From Euryarchaeota archaeon UBA82 (lineage in GTDB: Archaea > Thermoplasmatota > Poseidoniia > Poseidoniales > Poseidoniaceae), in contig DAKQ01000101.1 of NCBI GenBank assembly GCA_002496635.1, forward strand, positions 1 to 12,612: a DNA stretch of 12,612 nucleotides. The letters run 5' to 3'. The position numbers were made by a program, and so were the translations under genes. Under the pieces are notes generated by a model. That model was given only the letters and a program-made list of their open reading frames with translations, was not told the origin of the DNA and did not search any database. The stretch's first letter is position 1, and each line of letters begins with the position of its first letter. Shown in pieces: positions 6,003-12,208 of the stretch.

Positions 6003-6637
6003 CAGACACCACTCCTTCGGTTGAGAACACGAATACCTAATTCATCTGCTCGAGCATGAATGTGCTCTCGCTTTCGACCACCGACTGTACGACCAATTCG
6101 TGCAGCCTGTGTTTCAGGATCAATCGATTCCAAATCATTGAGATTGTGAACCATTACTTCACGGAAGCCAGATGGGTGAAGTCCACGTGCTCCAGCGACC
6201 TTACCGTGACCGACTCGTACGAGTGAACCACGGTATCTGTAGTTTCTTCGTTGCTTGCTGTCCATACCATGAGGTGCTCTCCATCCAGAACGAGACAATC
6301 GCTTGTAACGGAACCATTCGGTTCGTCTAAACGATGGTGTCTTCTTCTTTTGAGCTGCACGCAAAGCGAGTGCTTCTTGTGTTGCTTCATCGAGAACTGG
6401 TTTTTGTTTTGCAACGTGACCTTCATCTTCGTCGTCATCCCAGTCTTCATCTTCTTCAAAGAAATCATCTTCTTCAACTACTTCTTCTTCAACTGCTTCG
6501 ACGACCTCTTCTTCTGCACTTGATGATTCCATCAAGCGTTCGATGAGGTCTGCTTTCTTTCCAGAAACTGGTAGACCTTGCTCCTTGAGCAATTCCTTGA
6601 GTTGTGCTACTGTCATGCTTTCATATTCTTCAGTCAT
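6002..6637 (-). CDS. rpl32e: Large subunit ribosomal protein L32e (eL32) with N-terminal SAP-like domain
   Basis: The C-terminal part (about residues 100-211, from TPSFRRTEWFRYKRLS) is a standard archaeal/eukaryotic L32e that binds 23S rRNA, with RAPHGMDSKQRRNYRYRG and IGRTVGGRKREHI clearly present. In front of it lie a SAP-like motif (about 5-38; MTVAQLKELLKEQGLPVSGK then KADLIERL) and a strongly acidic linker (about 41-73) with long Glu/Asp runs. The total of 211 residues exceeds the roughly 130 of simple archaeal L32e. Haloarchaeal L32e also carries an N-terminal extension, but of a helix-hairpin-helix type. ATG 6637 (MTEEYESM) is chosen over the upstream GTG because it lies 8 bases from AAGGAG. 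The gap to L6 is 5 bases. Confidence 0.94.
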   Translation of the reverse strand: MTEEYESMTVAQLKELLKEQGLPVSGKKADLIERLMESSSAEEEVVEAVEEEVVEEDDFFEEDEDWDDDEDEGHVAKQKPVLDEATQEALALRAAQKKKTPSFRRTEWFRYKRLSRSGWRAPHGMDSKQRRNYRYRGSLVRVGHGKVAGARGLHPSGFREVMVHNLNDLESIDPETQAARIGRTVGGRKREHIHARADELGIRVLNRRSGV

Positions 6638-6642
6638 TCCAA

Positions 6643-7185
6643 TCACTCCTTGCTAAGACGGTATATTCCGTCTTGGAAAACACGACGATCACGGTTCTTG
6701 ACCGTTGTACTACGTTCAATGTTTGCTGCAGTTTGTCCAACTTTCTCTTTATCGATACCTGAAACGGTAACCTCAACCTTGTTGCTGACTTTAACATCAA
6801 CACCAGGAAGAATATCTGAACGTCGAGGTACTCTCTCTCCAAAGTAGTTGTTAACAACAAAGGTTTGACCTTGTACTGCAAGTGTCATAGGGAAGTGAGA
6901 GTAGAAGGCTTTCAGATGATATGTGAATCCTTCTGTAACACCCTTTACCATGTTGTTCAAGTGAGCGTTCCAAGTACCTACGAGTGCCTTTTCTTTACGA
7001 CGAGGCAAGTCGATTCGTACAATAAGGCCACTGCCATCTTGAAGAAGATCAATGCGGGTCGATACGAACTCTCGTGAAAGAGATCCTTTCGGTCCAGCAA
7101 TAGTGACGACGCCATCTTCACTGATGGAGGCGGTAACGCCTTCAGGGATGGTTACGATGTGTTCGATTCTGTCGAGTTTTACCAT
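6643..7185 (-). CDS. rpl6: Large subunit ribosomal protein L6 (uL6)
   Basis: L6 binds 23S rRNA near the sarcin-ricin loop and factor-binding site. The 180-residue protein has the two related L6 folds: residues 1 to about 80 (VTIPEGVTASISEDGVVTIAGPKG), then the second with NNYFGERVPRRSDILPGV and the C-terminal TVSGIDKEKVGQTAANIE signature. Length is normal for archaea. GAGGTG lies 7 bases from the ATG and overlaps the S8 stop. Confidence 0.96.
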   Translation of the reverse strand: MVKLDRIEHIVTIPEGVTASISEDGVVTIAGPKGSLSREFVSTRIDLLQDGSGLIVRIDLPRRKEKALVGTWNAHLNNMVKGVTEGFTYHLKAFYSHFPMTLAVQGQTFVVNNYFGERVPRRSDILPGVDVKVSNKVEVTVSGIDKEKVGQTAANIERSTTVKNRDRRVFQDGIYRLSKE

Positions 7186-7196
7186 GCTTCTTCACC

Positions 7197-7586
7197 TCAA
7201 TATACGTAGGCAAGTAACTTGCCGCCGATGCGGGCGTCCTTCGCATCGTAGTGGTTCATGACGCCGGAATTGGTTGTCAATATGAGCAAACCAAAGTCCT
7301 GAGCAGGAAGGTATCGTGTCTCCCACTTTTCGAATTCTTGACGGCGGACACTGTGTCGAGGCTTTACGGTACCACATCGGTTGATTGTACCTCTTAATTC
7401 GACGACGAAAGCGTCACCACGTCCGTTTTCAACACGGGTAAACTCACCGACGTAGCCGGAGGTTTGCATAATGTTGAGAACGTTTCCTAGGAGCTTCGAA
7501 GCAGGCGTTAATTCAACATCGAATTTACCTGCTTGTTCAGCGTTGTAAATCTTTACAAGTGCATCATTTAATGGATCTAATTGCAT
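7197..7586 (-). CDS. rps8: Small subunit ribosomal protein S8 (uS8)
   Basis: S8 is a primary 16S rRNA-binding protein of the central domain. The 129-residue archaeal form shows DPLNDALVKIYNAEQAGK at the N-terminus and the archaeal version of the C-terminal RNA-binding region (FGLLILTTNSGVMNHYDAK). Length is typical. GAGGTG lies 6 bases from the ATG; its first bases are the S14 stop (TGAGGTGAAATGAATG). Confidence 0.96.
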   Translation of the reverse strand: MQLDPLNDALVKIYNAEQAGKFDVELTPASKLLGNVLNIMQTSGYVGEFTRVENGRGDAFVVELRGTINRCGTVKPRHSVRRQEFEKWETRYLPAQDFGLLILTTNSGVMNHYDAKDARIGGKLLAYVY

Positions 7587-7596
7587 TCATTTCACC

Positions 7597-7749
7597 TCAG
7601 TTCATCTTCTTAAAGCCGATTTCAGGTCCAACGTCTCGGAAGCATTGGCGGCAGAGGCGTAGCCCATGTCGTCGTATCATTCCTCGGCGTCGACCGCATC
7701 TGCGGCATCCGATTGTTCGTCCCATGTATTCTCCATGATCTCTTGCCAT
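7597..7749 (-). CDS. rps14: Small subunit ribosomal protein S14, zinc-binding type (uS14)
   Basis: This is a short 50-residue gene. The translation begins [20 protein letters not shown] and ends PEIGFKKMN. Cys15, Cys18, Cys33 and Cys36 form the two CxxC pairs of the zinc-type S14 used by archaea. The protein is strongly basic between the pairs. It binds 16S rRNA in the head of the small subunit. The ATG lies 2 bases after the L5 stop and 7 bases from GGAGG. Its place between L5 and S8 is invariant in spc clusters. The start and stop are clear and the length matches archaeal S14. Confidence 0.96.
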   Translation of the reverse strand: MARDHGEYMGRTIGCRRCGRRRGMIRRHGLRLCRQCFRDVGPEIGFKKMN

Positions 7750-7751
7750 AT

Positions 7752-8279
7752 TCATTCCTCCATGATTTTTATTCCAAAGGTTTCAGAGAACCACTTCATC
7801 GATTCATCTCGGCTTACACCGTGTCCTTTTCCGACCTTGGCTTTTCCTTTACGTCGTCGGCTCACTCTGTGCCCTGGACGTTCCAAGACAACGTTGATGT
7901 CCATACCGTAAATTCCGATATCAGGGTCGTATTTTTGTTCTGGGAAATCCGTATAATCACGGACACCAAAAGAGAGATTGCCTTGTGCATCAAAGTTCCA
8001 GCTTGGGATTGTGTTGTCACGTACCCAGAATGCATTCTTGAGGAACTCATTGATTGAATCCTTGTTGCGCATAGTTGATCGGCAACCGATAGGTGCGCCT
8101 TCACGGACCTTCAGATCACGATTTTGAATTCGGCCAAGGGTTCGCTGTGGGCGTACACCAGTTACGATTTCGAGAACATTCTCAGCGTTGACCAGACGGT
8201 CTCCACCTTCACCAACACCGATGTTAACGCATACCTTAGTGATTCGAGGAACGCTCATTGGATTGACTGTATCGCTCAA
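7752..8279 (-). CDS. rpl5: Large subunit ribosomal protein L5 (uL5), TTG start
   Basis: L5 binds 5S rRNA and forms the intersubunit bridge in the central protuberance. The 175-residue protein shows [20 protein letters not shown] near the start and the archaeal C-terminal segment [15 protein letters not shown]. The start is the TTG at 8277-8279: GAGGTG (8285-8290) lies 5 bases upstream, and the conserved Asn-Pro-Met stays inside the protein. The next ATG, eight codons in, would be 26 bases from the ribosome-binding site and would lose conserved residues. The TTG overlaps the S4e stop (TTGA), so the two genes are translationally coupled. Confidence 0.95.
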   Translation of the reverse strand: MSDTVNPMSVPRITKVCVNIGVGEGGDRLVNAENVLEIVTGVRPQRTLGRIQNRDLKVREGAPIGCRSTMRNKDSINEFLKNAFWVRDNTIPSWNFDAQGNLSFGVRDYTDFPEQKYDPDIGIYGMDINVVLERPGHRVSRRRKGKAKVGKGHGVSRDESMKWFSETFGIKIMEE

Positions 8280-8977
8280 ACCTTCACCTCCGTGATTGGC
8301 ATGTTGGAATCACCAATAGCGAAGACGTTGACTTCAGTTGTACCAAAGTCTTCGAATGATACTTCGTTTGGCATGCTCGATCGCTTTACAATGCGCTCCT
8401 TCATTGCTGCTACTTCACCGATGTGAGTACCACCAACAAGGTAACATCGAACTCCTTCTGAGAATTTGATATGTTCCATGATGGTTTGTTCTGGCAAAGC
8501 GAGTTTGAGAGAATCTCCAGTATTGTATTGGTTTGCATCATCGACGATGATATTTCGTCCATCATGAAGGTTAAGTTGAGTCTTACCACCCTTGATGGTT
8601 GACTTTCCTTCAATGCGAGCAATCTTCCATGCTGCTTCTTCGGCTGAAATCTGTGCGTATTGTAGACGTCCGTTCAAGTCGAGCACACAACGGAAGTGTT
8701 CTTCACCAAGGGTTAGAACATCCATCAAACCAACACCACGGCGGGTATCTTTGCAGATTCGTCCATCAACCTTGACCAGTTCATTGTGAACAATGAATCG
8801 AACTTCTCGAGATGTATTGGCACGGCCAAGAACATCTCTTACGATCAAATTCAACGGCATACAGCGCTCAAGGCTATGTGCACCTGGGCTTGGGCGTGTA
8901 ACCCAAATGGTGGTCTTTCGTGGAAGTGGCCAGCTACGAGGCATGGCTAAACGTTTCAAGTGACTGCTGCTACCCAT
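8276..8977 (-). CDS. rps4e: Small subunit ribosomal protein S4e (eS4)
   Basis: S4e is restricted to archaea and eukaryotes and binds 16S rRNA. The 233-residue protein has the N-terminal signature HLKRLAMPRSWPLPRKTT, an S4-like RNA-binding domain (about residues 40-95), the central S4e domain (KGGKTQLNLHDGRNI), and the C-terminal KOW-type region (VGGTHIGEVAAMKERIVK). ATG 8977 (MGSSSHLKR) is preferred over the TTG at 8986 because archaeal S4e proteins start with MG- just before HLKRL. A GGAG site lies about 9 bases upstream. The gap to L24 is 5 bases. Confidence 0.95.
   Translation of the reverse strand: MGSSSHLKRLAMPRSWPLPRKTTIWVTRPSPGAHSLERCMPLNLIVRDVLGRANTSREVRFIVHNELVKVDGRICKDTRRGVGLMDVLTLGEEHFRCVLDLNGRLQYAQISAEEAAWKIARIEGKSTIKGGKTQLNLHDGRNIIVDDANQYNTGDSLKLALPEQTIMEHIKFSEGVRCYLVGGTHIGEVAAMKERIVKRSSMPNEVSFEDFGTTEVNVFAIGDSNMPITEVKV
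8285..8290 (-). promoter_or_regulatory. Ribosome-binding site that fixes the TTG start of L5
   Basis: GAGGTG inside the last codons of S4e lies 5 bases before TTG 8279. It can pair with the usual archaeal 16S 3' tail (CACCTC core). It is the main evidence for a non-ATG start in L5. Confidence 0.75.
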
Positions 8978-8982
8978 AGTAT

Positions 8983-9390
8983 TCAACTCCTATCTCCGGT
9001 CAATTTTTGCATTCGCAATTTGTCCGTCTCATCGAGTTTCACGATGACGACGTTGGAAGCGTGGACCGGCACAGCTTCTTCTTTGTTGTCTGATTTGGAT
9101 TGTTTTGCACCTTCGATAAGGACACGTCCGTTCTTGGCATCAATGCCAATGACTGAACCAGTGAGTGGGTCAGCCTTACGCTTTCCGCCATGACGCTTTC
9201 CGCCACTCGCGAAATCGCCACGGATGACACGTACGGTGTCTCCAGCACGAATGGTAACTGAACGGACGCCAGCAAACCTTTCATCTGGTTTATCGAGTTG
9301 AAGACGAGCTGTTACTCGCTTGCGCTTGGTATGCATAGGTGCGTTAAAGTGCGCCTTACGTTGCTTTCCTGGTTTTCTTGATGTTACCAT
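8983..9390 (-). CDS. rpl24: Large subunit ribosomal protein L24 (uL24), with KOW-loop insertion
   Basis: L24 is an assembly-initiating 23S-binding protein near the tunnel exit. The 135-residue protein shows the archaeal N-terminus (KQRKAHFNAPMHTKRKRVTA) and the KOW motif (TIRAGDTVRVIRGDF...GSVIGIDAKNGRVLIEGA). The KOW motif is interrupted at about residues 61-77 by a Gly/Lys/Arg-rich stretch (SGGKRHGGKRKADPLT), where most archaeal L24 proteins have only a short turn. GAGGTG lies 5 bases from the ATG and overlaps the L14 stop. Confidence 0.94.
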   Translation of the reverse strand: MVTSRKPGKQRKAHFNAPMHTKRKRVTARLQLDKPDERFAGVRSVTIRAGDTVRVIRGDFASGGKRHGGKRKADPLTGSVIGIDAKNGRVLIEGAKQSKSDNKEEAVPVHASNVVIVKLDETDKLRMQKLTGDRS

Positions 9391-9399
9391 ATTCTCACC

Positions 9400-9798
9400 T
9401 CATACAATTTGCTTCGCTGTTGCAGCGATACGTGGCCAACGTTCTGCAGCCTCACGAGATACAGGTCCTTTGATATCGGATCCCTGAACTTCACCCTTGA
9501 GGTTTGTAATGACACATGCATTGTCTTCGAATTGAACCCAAGTTCCATCAGCACGACGGAATGGTCGGCGTTGACGAATGATGACAGCATTGAACATCTG
9601 TCGTCGAGTATCTGGAGTACCTTTCTTGACTGAAACCTTGGTCATATCACCAACGCCACCAGCAGGGTATCGACGCATAGTACCACCGAGTTTGATGACG
9701 TTCACGATTTGAACGATCTTAGCACCGGTGTTATCAGCGACGTGAAGTCGTGCCATTGTAGGTAATCCACGTGTTTGACGTCCTGCAATTCCACGCAT
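9400..9798 (-). CDS. rpl14: Large subunit ribosomal protein L14 (uL14)
   Basis: L14 binds 23S rRNA at the subunit interface near L19e-type and L24e-type neighbours. The 132-residue archaeal form has the signature LHVADNTGAKIVQIVNVI near the start and the basic loop KKGTPDTRRQMFNAVIIRQR. The N-terminal 14 residues (MRGIAGRQTRGLPT) are the normal archaeal lead-in. The start overlaps the S17 stop by one base (TAATG), with GGAGGTG 7 bases upstream. Confidence 0.96.
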   Translation of the reverse strand: MRGIAGRQTRGLPTMARLHVADNTGAKIVQIVNVIKLGGTMRRYPAGGVGDMTKVSVKKGTPDTRRQMFNAVIIRQRRPFRRADGTWVQFEDNACVITNLKGEVQGSDIKGPVSREAAERWPRIAATAKQIV

Positions 9799-10133
9799 TA
9801 TTCGACACCTCCTATCATTTCAACAACACAGAATGAAACTGTCTTAGAAAGTGGTCGGCATTCCATAACTCGTACGGAATCTCCAATTTCGACATCTCCA
9901 ATGCAACTTGGCAGGTGAGCACTTAGAGCACTTGTTCGCTTTTCGAAACGTTCGTACTTCTTCATGTATCGAACGTTGTTTCGCTCGATTGTAATTGTCT
10001 TCTGCATTCCGATTCCTGATACTACGCCTTCGAATACCTGTCCACGCAAGCGCAAGCTTCCGTGGAACGGGCAGTTCTCATCGCCATCCCATTCTCCTGT
10101 TGGTCGTTTTACGTCAATTCCGATGTCTCGCAT
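9798..10133 (-). CDS. rps17: Small subunit ribosomal protein S17 (uS17)
   Basis: S17 is a primary 16S rRNA-binding protein of the 30S body. The 111-residue archaeal form shows MRDIGIDVKRP at the start, the CPFHGSLRLRGQVFEG motif and the OB-fold core with ECRPLSKTVSF. Two ATG codons lie at 10139 and 10133. The second is chosen because GGAGG (10141-10145) is 7 bases upstream of it, while the first is only 1 base away. It also gives the usual archaeal N-terminus. If the first were used, the gene would overlap the Rpp29 stop by 4 bases. Confidence 0.94.
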   Translation of the reverse strand: MRDIGIDVKRPTGEWDGDENCPFHGSLRLRGQVFEGVVSGIGMQKTITIERNNVRYMKKYERFEKRTSALSAHLPSCIGDVEIGDSVRVMECRPLSKTVSFCVVEMIGGVE

Positions 10134-10135
10134 CT

Positions 10136-10393
10136 TCATGCCTCCTTATAGTTGCGGCGCATTCTATCTTCAGGTCGTTGCCGCAAGGACGATCCTTTGA
10201 GGACGGTAGTTCCGTCGTTGAGTGTAAATTGGATACTTGATTTTCCGAACACGCGCTCTATGCCATGTTCGAGGATGGTAACTGTGTGTTGTGATTCATC
10301 GACGACAAGTCCAGATCGTCCGATGAGAGTGGTATCTGTGGAAGTAACGACATTAAGCGTCTGTCCCATCCAAGTCTTGTTCATATCTGTCAT
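10136..10393 (-). CDS. rnp1: Ribonuclease P protein component 1 (Rpp29/Pop4)
   Basis: This is a protein subunit of archaeal RNase P, which removes 5' leaders from precursor tRNAs. With Rpp21 it binds the specificity domain of the RNase P RNA. The 85-residue protein has the Sm-like beta-barrel pattern of the family (LIGRSGLVVDESQHTVTILE, then FGKSSIQFTL), with the usual basic C-terminal stretch (GSSLRQRPEDRMRRNY). Length is normal. It sits between SUI1 and S17, as in many archaeal clusters. The start overlaps the SUI1 stop by one base (TAATG), with GGAGGTG 5 bases upstream. Confidence 0.93.
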   Translation of the reverse strand: MTDMNKTWMGQTLNVVTSTDTTLIGRSGLVVDESQHTVTILEHGIERVFGKSSIQFTLNDGTTVLKGSSLRQRPEDRMRRNYKEA

Positions 10394-10692
10394 TATCTCA
10401 CCTCCACATTAAATCCATTATTTCGTAGTACGTTTGCTGCCTTCTTTTTGTGATCGCCTTGTAGTTCTATAACTCGACCCTTGACAGTTCCTCCAGCAGC
10501 ACATTTGTTTTTGAGTAATTTTGCTAATTCGTTGATGTCGATTGCTACGTCGTCAATACCTTCCACTTTGGTGACAATTTTTCCATATCTCCTTCGGTCA
10601 GTTGACAATATTGCTCGTTGTTGCTCCTTAGCGATTTCTTGGCAGATGCATAACTCATCAGGGAGCCCACACACACTGCAAATTGCCGCCAT
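10393..10692 (-). CDS. sui1: SUI1/eIF1-family translation initiation factor
   Basis: Archaeal aIF1 binds the 30S P-site region and helps select the correct start codon. The 99-residue protein has the archaeal N-terminal cysteine cluster (Cys5, Cys8, Cys15, Cys17; CSVCGLPDELCIC) and the SUI1 fold with KIVTKVEGIDD, KLLKNKCAAGGTVKG and IELQGDHKKKAANVL. These cover the conserved basic patch and the C-terminal helix. The start is 18 bases after the L29 stop. GAGGTG lies 10 bases upstream, slightly farther than at its neighbours. Confidence 0.94.
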   Translation of the reverse strand: MAAICSVCGLPDELCICQEIAKEQQRAILSTDRRRYGKIVTKVEGIDDVAIDINELAKLLKNKCAAGGTVKGRVIELQGDHKKKAANVLRNNGFNVEVR

Positions 10693-10710
10693 TGTCGTTC
10701 ATCACCTCGT

Positions 10711-10914
10711 TCATTCAGTTTTTGCCCCATGAAGATAGGACTTGATGCGTGCAATACTTCGGCGTGTTGCCTTGTATGCACCCATATTGGAAGGTGTACC
10801 ACCCAGTGCTTTCTCAGCCTGAAGTTGAAGAAGTTCTTCCTGAAGTTCAAGGAGTCTTGCTTCAAGAGCCTCATGACTCATTGCTGCGATATCTCTGTTG
10901 CGGACGTGGCTCAT
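10711..10914 (-). CDS. rpl29: Large subunit ribosomal protein L29 (uL29)
   Basis: L29 is a small helical-hairpin protein near the polypeptide tunnel exit and contributes to the docking site for SRP and the translocon. The 67-residue protein shows the family pattern: the N-terminal helix (NRDIAAMSHEALEARLLELQ), LQAEKALGG..SN and the C-terminal RRSIARIKSYL. Length is normal. The ATG overlaps the S3 stop by four bases (ATGA), with GAGGTG 5 bases upstream. Confidence 0.96.
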   Translation of the reverse strand: MSHVRNRDIAAMSHEALEARLLELQEELLQLQAEKALGGTPSNMGAYKATRRSIARIKSYLHGAKTE

Positions 10915-11591
10915 TCAGTCACCTCTTCAGTAGCTTCTGGAGCAGCTTCTTCGTTGCCTTCACGGATCAAAAGTTCTTCATTGGAGAAGATGGTGATTTC
11001 GTGAGGAAGACGGGTGTTTGCTCGCATAATCTCTACGGTTACACCAATTGTTCCGAGTTTCTTGACTGCGACTGAGTAACCCTTGTCCATATGAATGAGA
11101 GCAGTTTCGCCACAGTACTTGACGTGCCCCTTGATGAACTTCTGAGTTCGGTTTCGTGAACCTGTGAGTTTACCAGCAAGGGTAACAATAACTCCACGAG
11201 CTCCAGCGGTCATGATGTTTTCAGCAGCGCTGGCTCCAGCACGGCGGTAATACCAACCACGCTCGAGAGCGGATGCGATTTTTTCTGCCATAACTTGTGC
11301 GTTTGCAGTTGAATCAGAAGATTTGATTTCTTCAACCTTCAATTGTGGGTCGAAGAGATCGAATTCACTCTTCAAACGGTTTTCAAGTTCCTTGATGATC
11401 TTGCCCTTTCGGCCGATGACCAATCCAGGGCGTTCTGCATGGACTGTCACTTCAGTACCATTTGGGGTACGCTTGATGTCCAATCCACCGAATCCAGAAC
11501 GCTTTGTGTTCTGCATAAGGAATTCCTTTACCAGGTGGCGCTCAACGTTTCGGTTGACGATTGCCTTAATTGTACTCTTTTTACCTGCCAT
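10911..11591 (-). CDS. rps3: Small subunit ribosomal protein S3 (uS3)
   Basis: S3 lies in the 30S head at the mRNA entry site. The 226-residue protein has a type II KH domain with the GxxG loop at residues 60-63 (PGLVIGRKGKIIKEL), followed by the S3 C-terminal domain (RRAGASAAENIMTAGARGV, GRNRTQKFIKGHVKYCGE-like). An acidic tail (EEAAPEATEEVTE) ends the protein. The frame is open to 11660, but ATG 11591 (MAGKKSTIKAIV) is chosen because GAGGTG lies 6 bases upstream. The longer form would overlap the end of L22 with non-conserved sequence. Confidence 0.95.
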   Translation of the reverse strand: MAGKKSTIKAIVNRNVERHLVKEFLMQNTKRSGFGGLDIKRTPNGTEVTVHAERPGLVIGRKGKIIKELENRLKSEFDLFDPQLKVEEIKSSDSTANAQVMAEKIASALERGWYYRRAGASAAENIMTAGARGVIVTLAGKLTGSRNRTQKFIKGHVKYCGETALIHMDKGYSVAVKKLGTIGVTVEIMRANTRLPHEITIFSNEELLIREGNEEAAPEATEEVTE

Positions 11592-11601
11592 GATATTCAC
11601 C

Positions 11602-12198
11602 TCAGAAGTCATCCTCCAACTCATCGTCGGTTGCTGTGAAATCTTCGAGGAAAATCTCAAGATTTACTTGATAGTGATTGCTTGGAGTTGCGCGTCCACG
11701 AGCACGAGGAATCCATCCACGACGGATTTGTCCACGATGTGCTGCGACGTGTGTGATCTCCATATCTTCTGGTTCAACGTCGTCGTATTGGTGGCGAGCA
11801 TTTTCCATTGCACTCTGAATGAGCTTGATGAAGGCACGGCTTGCCTTTACTGGATAACGTCCAGGTCCAATACCGCCTTTACGGTGTCCAACCATAGAAG
11901 GTCCAGATCGTCGCTTCTTCTTGTTTCCGCTACCAAGTCGGTAAGGAACTGCAGTTGCCTTTCGGCGAATATCTGCTCGATCGGAATCGATGAGAAGAAC
12001 CTCGTTGAGGTAACTAACTGCTTGTCCAGCACTCATGCCCTTGATGGCACGAGCGACTTCGAAACAGTGCTTGACGTGCATGTCGACATTGACAGCCCGT
12101 GCTGTAGCCAGACGACTTCCTTGCAAGAGTTGCGTGTATCCACGTTGTGAGAGTTGTCGACGCTTTGTTCGACGGTCCATATTTCGCTTATTGCTCAT
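11602..12198 (-). CDS. rpl22: Large subunit ribosomal protein L22 (uL22)
   Basis: L22 contributes the beta-hairpin that lines the polypeptide exit tunnel. The 198-residue protein shows the archaeal core: VDMHVKHCFEVARAIKGMSA, VGHRKGGIGPGRYPVKASRA, and the hairpin THVAAHRGQIRRGWIPRARG. It is longer than most archaeal L22 proteins. The extra sequence is a basic N-terminus, a middle stretch before VGHRKG (about residues 79-103), and an acidic C-terminal tail (TATDDELEDDF). ATG 12198 is chosen because GAGGTG lies 6 bases upstream; the in-frame GTG at 12207 falls inside that site. Confidence 0.95.
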   Translation of the reverse strand: MSNKRNMDRRTKRRQLSQRGYTQLLQGSRLATARAVNVDMHVKHCFEVARAIKGMSAGQAVSYLNEVLLIDSDRADIRRKATAVPYRLGSGNKKKRRSGPSMVGHRKGGIGPGRYPVKASRAFIKLIQSAMENARHQYDDVEPEDMEITHVAAHRGQIRRGWIPRARGRATPSNHYQVNLEIFLEDFTATDDELEDDF

Positions 12199-12208
12199 TT
12201 GTTTCACC

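Noticed and set aside
6154..6477. Overlapping minus-strand frame rich in Lys and Met within L32e
   Set aside because: It is the out-of-frame reading of the GAA/GAT-rich acidic linker. There is no start signal or conserved sequence.
11592..11660. Longer form of S3 starting at 11660
   Set aside because: It would overlap the end of L22 with unconserved residues. GAGGTG at 6 bases supports ATG 11591.
11323..12150. 275-residue open frame on the plus strand opposite S3 and L22
   Set aside because: It lies antisense to two clearly conserved ribosomal protein genes and encodes nothing recognisable. It is a shadow of their codon use.
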